Below, in pieces: positions 58,474 through 64,000 of a stretch of 64,000 nt of DNA. A program made the position numbers and the translations under genes. The stretch lies in NCBI GenBank assembly GCA_963764825.1, contig CAVXUA010000012.1, positions 120,074-184,073 on the forward strand, written 5' to 3'. Below the pieces are notes generated by a model. The model had not been told where the DNA came from. It saw nothing but the letters and a program-made list of their open reading frames with translations, and ran no database searches. Source of the DNA: JAZGGS01 sp963764825. Its GTDB lineage: Bacteria; Bacteroidota; Ignavibacteria; Ignavibacteriales; Ignavibacteriaceae. The first letter of the stretch is position 1. Each line of letters opens with the position of its first letter.

Positions 58474-60136
58474 TTATAGTTTAAATTTTTTCTTTAACCA
58501 GATTAAAATATTCATTCCAAAAATCCAGAAGGAAAAAACAGAACTAAGCAGCGGAAAAATGAATGGATTGTTTGTATAAAATGTTTTTTCTGTTTGAAGA
58601 GGAACATCAACAACTAAAACAGTTTTTGTAAACATTTCTGTTTCAGCTACAGTTTCTCCAAAAGCATTTATTAAACAGCTTACTCCACCATTAGCACACC
58701 GCACAACCGATCTCCTGTTTTCAATTGCTCGTAAAATTCCAAATTCTTTATGCTGATATGGTCCGCTTGAATTTCCGTACCAGCTATCGTTTGTTACAAC
58801 AGCAATAAACTCAGCTCCTCTTTGAACAAAGTTAGTAACAAAAGCAGGGAAAAACAGATTCAAAACAAACCAGTCCTGATATTTTAATAGTATCCTTATC
58901 AGAATTATTTAAAGGAATTAAATACAGTTGTATCTTGTCCAACATTCCAGCCGGAAATTCCAACTCCCCATTTTAAAATCTCCCAGAAAAGAGAACTGAT
59001 CAACAAAAGGAACCTTTTCTCCAAGAGGAACCAATTTCATTTTTCCATAGCGTTGCAATTCTCTTGAACTGGGAACAAGAAAAATAACTGAATTGTAAGT
59101 TGCATAATGAAAATCATTTTCCTCACTATACTTAGCATCATCAGGAATATTCTCTTTACCGAGAAAATATCTTATATCAGGCATACCTGTTAGTAAGCCA
59201 ACATTGTTCTCTTCAATAAAGTTGAATATCTTTTCAGTTATTTGCGGATAACTTCCCCCAAAAGCATAAACAGGCAAAGCTGTTTCTGGCCAAAAAATAA
59301 TTTGCGCTCCTTCATCAACTGCTTTAGGTGGATTAATTCAAGATAAAGATCAAGCAAGATTATTGAGATTACCTACTTCCCATTTATCCCAGGGATTAAA
59401 ATTGGGTTGTACTAATTCCAACTTTTATTTTTCTTTCAGAAAGTTTAAATGTTGATGTTCTTACAAAACCATAAATTAAAAACGAAGCAAACAAGATAAT
59501 TGCTATGAGAAATTCAGGAGAGATTAATTTTTTTTTCTGCTTTATAATTTTTATAAGATATATAAAAGAGAATATTAATATAAGCCACAACAACAGACAA
59601 ACCAAAAGTTCCAATTATCTCAGCACTTTGAATGAAAAGGTGAAACTTTGCAAGTCCATGTCCAAGCAAGACCCAGGGAAATCTAAGATCGGTTAAGGTT
59701 AGCAGATACTCTGCAGTTACCCAAAAAAGCGGGAAGACATAAAGAGCATTTATTTTAGAAAAATTTTCTTTGCAAGATAATAAAGAGTTGAAGGAATAAG
59801 GAAAACGCATGGATAAGCCAGCAAAAGTGCTCCGCCCCCATCATTAAAAACGGATCAGCAGAAGACTGCCAGCTTCCTACCCAGTAAAGTGTAAGACACT
59901 AAAAACAAAAGTAAAAATAAATGTTGCCCTGCTTATCGATGCAAGCGATGTTCTTTTTTCAAGAACACTTAAATATGGATAAATGCAATGAATATTAGCA
60001 GTGTAAACGGAAAAGGAAATGGTGTAAATGAAACTCCTAGCAAAATTCCCGAAAGAACTAGAAGCAGCCATTCTTTATTTCGTTTTTTTTTATCTTCCTT
60101 GCTTAAAGGTATTTTATATTTATTAAAAAATTTCAA
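58474..60136 (-). CDS. lnt: Apolipoprotein N-acyltransferase Lnt (many frameshifts)
   Basis: Hydrophobic N-terminal pieces (LLLVLSGILLGVSFTPFPFP; SRATFIFTFVFSVLTLYWVG; FPWVLLGHGLAKFHLFIQSA) are followed by the nitrilase-fold domain. ETALPVYAFGGSYPQ (catalytic Glu), GKMKLVPLGEKVPF (Lys) and LVCFESVFPAFVTNF (Cys) are all present, then FIAVVTNDSWYGNSSGPYQH and a last TM helix to 58474. Breaks lie near 59965, 59870, 59750, 59560, 59340 and 58890. It adds the third acyl chain to lipoproteins at the inner membrane. The likely start is TTG 60136, overlapping the dedA end. Confidence 0.88.
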
Positions 60137-60742
60137 ATTTATTTTTCTTTTTTCTAAAATAAAATCTGATAATGAAAAATAAAACTACAACTAATGTAAT
60201 CCCAATTACAATATTACTGTAAGTGGTAAGATATTGATCAACAAGTCAACATTATCTCCAAACATATAACCGAGATATAAAATAATTGCATTCCATACAA
60301 AAGCAGAAATTGTAGAAAGTATTATGGTTTTCTTACATCAAGATGGCTTAATCCTGCAAAGAAAGATATTACTGCTCGTGTACCTGGCATAAACCTGTTT
60401 GCCAAAATAATCCCATAGCCATATTTCTTAAACCAGATTTCAACTTTATCAATTGCATCAACAGGAATATATTTAAACTTACCAGAGTGAATAACTTTTC
60501 TATCAACTGTTGAACCGATATAAAACAGAACCATAAATCCTAATAACAGTTCCCATACTTGTTAAAATTAATGTTGGAATAAAATGAATTGCTCCGGTTG
60601 CAACAAGTGAACCGCCAACAACTACCACAAGATCACTCGGGGAAGGAGGAAATACATTTTCAATAAATGCAAAAGAAAAAGTGTAATATAAATCCAAATA
60701 GTGGGAAAGGATGAGATCTCGGTTAAGAATTCATTCAAACAT
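60123..60742 (-). CDS. DedA-family membrane protein (frameshifts)
   Basis: Pieces give NEFLTEI, HYLDLYYTFSFAFIENVFPP, SPSDLVVVVGGSLVATGAI, MVLFYIGSTVDRKVIHSG, WFKKYGYGIILANRFMPGTR, SFFAGLSHLDVRK and NIVIGITLVVVLFFIIRFYF, the order of a DedA/SNARE-associated protein. ENxFPPxPSD and NRFMPGTRxxxSxxAG are the family's two signature blocks. Breaks lie near 60715, 60535, 60325 and 60240. Members help keep membrane potential and may move undecaprenyl phosphate or phospholipids. It overlaps lnt by about 14 bp. Confidence 0.85.
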
Positions 60743-60744
60743 TT

Positions 60745-61223
60745 TTAATTTCTTTTAACTACAGTTACTGTGGCAAAAGCTGCTATGCCTTCTTCTCTTC
60801 CGGCAAAACCAAGCCGCTCGGTAGTAGTAGCTTTAATTGAAACCTGGTCCATTTCTGCATCTAACATTGAAGCAATTTTTTCTCTATCTTATATATTAAG
60901 TAAAAGCTTTGGCTGCTGTAATGCAATTACAACATCAAGATTGCCGAGAAAATAATCTTTTTCTTTAACAAGCTTATAAGCTTCGATTAAAAATAATGAG
61001 CTGTCTGCATTCTTATATTTATTATCGGAATCGGGAAAGTGTTTGCCAATATCTCCCAGAGCTAATGAACCAAGGAGAGCATCAGTAATTGCATGAAGAA
61101 CTGCATCAGCATCAGAATGACCTGCTAAACCTTTTTCAAAAGGAATTTCAATTCCACCGATATTAATTTTCTACCTTCTGCAAAAGCATGAACATCAAAT
61201 CCAATTCCAGTTCTGTAATTCAT
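60745..61223 (-). CDS. ispF: 2-C-methyl-D-erythritol 2,4-cyclodiphosphate synthase IspF (frameshift and in-frame stop)
   Basis: MNYRTGIGFDVHAFAEGRKL carries the metal ligands DVH; after a missing base near 61170 the frame continues GGIEIPFEKGLAGHSDADAV (third His), LLGSLALGDIGKHFPDSD and LDVVIALQQPKLL. A TAA at 60888-60890 interrupts before DREKIASMLDAEMDQVSIKA and TTTERLGFAGREEGIAAFA, the C-terminal block. The enzyme makes the cyclic diphosphate of the MEP isoprenoid pathway. Both lesions sit in an essential enzyme, so sequence error is probable. Confidence 0.9.
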
Positions 61224-61243
61224 TTATAACTCAGTTATTACTT

Positions 61244-61506
61244 TTATCTTATTTCAAAAGTTGCAAATTCATTCAGTGGGTCCTGCAATCAACCCTGAAT
61301 TTTTTACTGCAGCGTGAGTTCAACCTACCTTTAATTCTTCAATTAGATCTTCAATCATTGCCTTCTCCCCTTCCACAACTGTCAGTACCCCACCGTCAAA
61401 AAGGTTTTCGGAAAATCCGTTTAATTCGAGTCTTCTTGCTTCCCGAAGTACAAAATACCTGTAACCCACACCTTGAACCAAACCGTTCACTAATATTTCT
61501 GCTCAT
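61244..61506 (-). CDS. acyP: Acylphosphatase (frameshifts)
   Basis: AEILVNGLVQGVGYRYFVLR contains the phosphate-binding loop and catalytic Arg (VQGVGYR). SENLFDGGVLTVVEGEK supplies the conserved Asn region, and EDLIEELKVG plus NEFATFEIR complete an about 88-residue acylphosphatase. One frame change follows the ATG near 61500, a TGA replaces the Pro codon of GPTHAAV, and one more change lies near 61275. It hydrolyses acyl phosphates in the cytoplasm; its biological role is usually unclear. Confidence 0.83.
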
Positions 61507-61625
61507 GTTCATTAATTCACAAACAAATAGTCTAAAATCTTTAGTTGATTGAAAAGAAAATTAGATAATTTTTAACTCTCTACAAAAGCTAGTTTGATTA
61601 GAAATTTTTTATTGTTCAACTAATT

Positions 61626-62516
61626 TTAATCTTTTGTATAACCGAATGATTTAAGAAACCTTTCGCTTGAACGCCATTTTTTTCTAACTTTAACTCTCAA
61701 CTCAAGAAAAACATCCCGCTCTAAAAATTCTTCAATTGATTTTCTTGCTTTCTCACCAAGCTTTTTTATTGCAGCACCTTGCTTTCCGATAATAATAGCT
61801 TTCTGGCTCTCCTTTTCAACTACAATTTCTGCGCTTATGTAATCTTTACTGTTTCTCTTTCTTTAAATTCTTCAATAAGAACCTCGCAGCTGTACGGTAC
61901 TTCCTCGCTGTACTGCTCAAGAATAGTTTCAACAATAAGCTCTGTAACAAAAAATCTTTCGTTCTGTGTTGCCACAATATCATCCGGGTAAAACTTTGGT
62001 CCTTCAGGAAGAAATTCATTTATTGTTTCAGAAGTTTTTTAGTATTAAAATCTTCAACGCTGATAAAGGAATTATTTCATCAAACTTTCTGGATTTATCA
62101 AAATGTTCTAAAATAATATTCACTCTTTCCTGCGGAAGAAGATCAATCTATTCAGAACGAGTATCTTTTTAACAGGCGACTTTAAAATACCTTCCTTTTC
62201 GTACCCATCATTAAGCGTTTTATTTCCTGCGGAATCATAATTCAATGTCCAACAACAAAATAATAATATCTCATCCCTGCTGAGATCCTTACGTCATCCA
62301 TCATCTTTCCTGAAGAAGATAGGCTGGATAAGAATGCCGGGAGTATCGATAAAAATAACCTGGAAATTTTCTTCTCTTACAATTCAAGAATATCTTTTGC
62401 GGTATCTGGGGTTTTAAATCAGTAATAGAATCTTTTGCCGAGCAAATATTAAGAAAGTTGATTTACCCGCATTGGGCAATCCGAGGATTGCATCGTAACA
62501 TGATTTGTGAATCATC
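61626..62516 (-). CDS. era: Ribosome-assembly GTPase Era (many frameshifts)
   Basis: The start at 62516 gives CYDAILGLPNAGKSTFL (G1). Later pieces in other frames: DTPGILIQ-like G3 region, MMDDVRISAGM, NR-DLLPQERVNIILEHFDKS and EIIPLSAL (G4/G5 area), then SAEIVVEKESQKAIIIGKQG and AAIKKLGEKARKSIEEFLER, the KH RNA-binding domain, ending KKWRSSERFLKSFGYTKD at 61626. Breaks are frequent (near 62440, 62380, 62330, 62220, 62150, 62040 and 61855). Era binds 16S rRNA and helps 30S maturation. Frame-by-frame reconstruction is approximate. Confidence 0.85.
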
Positions 62517-62651
62517 ACTTATCTTGAAATTAATTAATCGTTTGATTACAATTTATTGAAGGATTGGTAACATTAAAAGGTGAAATGAGAAACAGTGCGT
62601 AATAATTAAGCGTTAAATTTTAACTAAATGCTTAATTTTGCCTTATTCCGT

Positions 62652-63140
62652 TTATGATTCCAAGAAGAAATATCCGGAAATAACAATTCCCAGCCAGAAA
62701 ATTAGACCAATAAGAGAGAGAATTTTTGAATTGAAAAGATTTTTCAACTGAAAAATCAATCCATTGCTAAACTGGGGTACTGGTTCAGTAACCTGTAATG
62801 ATTCTGTCTGCGGTGGAGAAGCGAAATTATCGAAGTGGCGATATACGCTACGATACTAACAGCGATAAAAATAAAAATTGATGTCATAACAAAAACAAAA
62901 TATCTTTGATTACGTGGTAATTAATTTTTTGCTAAAGCTGGGTAATTACTTCTGTGTGAAATCTTCACTAGCTTTATTTCCTTTAGTTGAGAAAGCTCAT
63001 TGTGAATAAATTTTTAGAGCTTTAAAATTTTCCCTGTCACTTTTCGAACTGGCAAGAATTTTTTCAACCTCTACCCTTTTCTGCTCATCCAAATTATCAT
63101 CGAGATAATCATTCAGTATTTCATTGGTTAATAAATTCAT
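62652..63140 (-). CDS. Anti-sigma-factor-like membrane protein (frameshifts)
   Basis: The start at 63140 overlaps the sigma-factor stop (ATGA). The cytoplasmic N-terminus reads MNLLTNEILNDYLDDNLDEQ, then LPRNQRYFVFVMTSIFIFIA enters a TM helix continuing VSIVAYIATS. A second hydrophobic segment (ILSLIGLIFWLGIVISGYFF) ends at 62652. At least two breaks (near 63000 and 62840). There is no HxxxCxxC zinc motif, so it is not a standard ZAS protein. The position and layout point to control of the adjacent sigma factor; this is inference. Confidence 0.55.
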
Positions 63141-63709
63141 ATTAGTTCCTCAACTAGATCTTTCTCAACTATTAAATCCTTTAAAGCATTCCTTGATCGG
63201 TGAAGAATTACTTTTACATTTGAAACAAGAAATGTAAGATTTTACTAATCTCATCGCAACTCATTTCATTTTAAATGATTAAAGATTTATAACAGTTGCA
63301 AACCTTTCCGGTAATTGGTTTACAAGATCATTAACAAAAACAGAAAGATCTTTTTTTTCAGAACTTCTAAAATCATATTCACTTTTTGAAATCAAAATGG
63401 TCATCCACTGAAGACATTTCCTTTTCCGTTTTCCTTTTTTTTGATGAAAGTTTTGTTAATGCTGTATTATACACTATCCTATTGGACAGGTGTGTTTGAA
63501 AATTTTGCTTCTCCTTTAAAATTGTTTAAAGAGTTATAAGCTTTTAGGAAACAATCCTGTAATGTTTCTTCAGCATCCTGTTCGTTTTTCAGCATTCTTT
63601 TCAGCAAGGAAAAAGCTTTGTTTTTGTACCTATCAATAATTATTCCGTAATCCGCTTGGTTCCCACGAATTACAGAATCTAATATCTCCTGATCAGAAAA
63701 TTTGTCCAT
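63137..63709 (-). CDS. ECF-type RNA polymerase sigma factor (frameshifts)
   Basis: The first 73 residues contain region 2: IDRYKNKAFSLLKRMLKNEQ and DAEETLQDCFLKAYNSLNNF, the -10 recognition block. After a break near 63490, RIVYNTALTKLSSKKRK follows; region 4 is split between INLYHLNEMSCDEISKIL and VSNVKVILHRSRNALKDLI (helix-turn-helix). The end at 63137 overlaps the next gene. Such factors switch on small regulons in response to envelope or stress signals. Confidence 0.85.
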
Positions 63710-63927
63710 CTGAATTTATGACTAAAAAAAGATTTATATCGTTGACACAAACCGCATCTTCAAATTACAAAGAGGAAGTTATTCAACAAAAATCGTAAAT
63801 GCAATTTTAGAATTGTAACCCTCTGCTCAAAACGGAGTCCTAATCAGTAAATAACAAAAAGAGCCAATTGTAACCAACTGGAAAACAGTTTAGTCATAAG
63901 TATCAGATAACAAAAAAGGAGTTAAAA
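63710..63927. other. Divergent intergenic region
   Basis: 218 AT-rich bases between the sigma factor (minus) and a partial plus-strand gene. It should hold both promoters; no clear palindrome or terminator was found. Confidence 0.4.
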
Positions 63928-64000
63928 ATGGAAGGCACAATAGCAGTATTTATTCCGATAGTGATGTTTTTGGTTGTGGGACTGATTTTTGTTACTTATA
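63928..64000 (+). CDS. Start of a membrane protein, cut by window edge
   Basis: AAAAGGAG lies 7 bases before the ATG at 63928. The 24 visible residues begin MEGTIAVFIPIVMFLVVGLI and form one TM helix. Too short to name; small inner-membrane proteins with such an N-terminus are common beside sigma/anti-sigma pairs in this group. Confidence 0.55.
   Translation, partial: MEGTIAVFIPIVMFLVVGLIFVTY

Noticed and set aside
1..64000. CRISPR arrays, tRNA/rRNA genes, insertion sequences, prophage genes
   Set aside because: No regularly spaced repeats, cloverleaf-like sequence with a CCA-type end, rRNA-like stretch or transposase/integrase-like reading frame was found by reading.

Overview
The window is AT-rich and nearly all genes lie on the minus strand. 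It reads as a chromosomal segment of a member of Ignavibacteria or a relative in the Bacteroidota/Chlorobi group. The basis is four secreted proteins with C-terminal type IX secretion sorting tails (NYPNPFNP ... GIYFYQL ... KKMVLLK), a Sec-type (clade II) nitrous oxide reductase cluster, NrfAH, a HYC_CC_PP-type protein and a Bacteroidota-style beta-oxidation block. The taxonomic call is inference.

Layout: (1) 1-9344, secreted proteins: a trypsin/V8-like protease cut by the left edge and by one in-frame TGA, then four tandem secreted proteins, one with an M23 peptidase domain. (2) 9413-13370, rlmB, hisS, a PTS EIIA protein and an aminotransferase. (3) 13666-20906, a copper/heavy-metal efflux operon (HYC_CC_PP protein, TolC, CusB, CusA and a small metal-binding protein that repeats the CusB C-terminus). 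(4) 21197-28014, a nitrite-ammonification operon: Rrf2 regulator, polyferredoxin, hemerythrin, NrfH, NrfA, outer-membrane porin and an octaheme HAO-like cytochrome, closed by a strong terminator; mobA diverges from it. (5) 28806-32379, mgtE and a small orphan gene between a truncated and a complete copy of a membrane cytochrome c. (6) 31110-39119, the nos cluster: cytochrome c, nosZ, membrane protein, nosL, nosD, nosF, nosY and the membrane cytochrome. (7) 39270-43746, BrkB-family protein, purL, an exonuclease and a thioesterase. (8) 43874-53897, beta-oxidation (SDR reductase, acyl-CoA dehydrogenase, thiolase, fused hydroxyacyl-CoA dehydrogenase/enoyl-CoA hydratase, acyl-CoA ligase) with a divergent ScfR/RamB-like regulator. 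(9) 54035-64000, glycerol-phosphate metabolism, threonine aldolase, lnt, dedA, ispF, acyP, era and an ECF sigma/anti-sigma pair.

The main biological story is nitrogen-oxide respiration. The same 20-bp near-palindrome lies just upstream of the Rrf2 gene and upstream of the nos cluster, which suggests that one Rrf2 (possibly NsrR-like) regulator couples nitrite reduction to ammonium with N2O reduction.

Data caution: many genes, including essential ones (hisS, purL, lnt, ispF, era), are broken by single-base frameshifts, very often in A/T homopolymers, and density rises sharply to the right of about 53 kb. I read these as mostly sequence errors rather than true pseudogenes, and I annotate whole genes spanning the breaks. 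No tRNA, rRNA, CRISPR array or insertion sequence was recognised.
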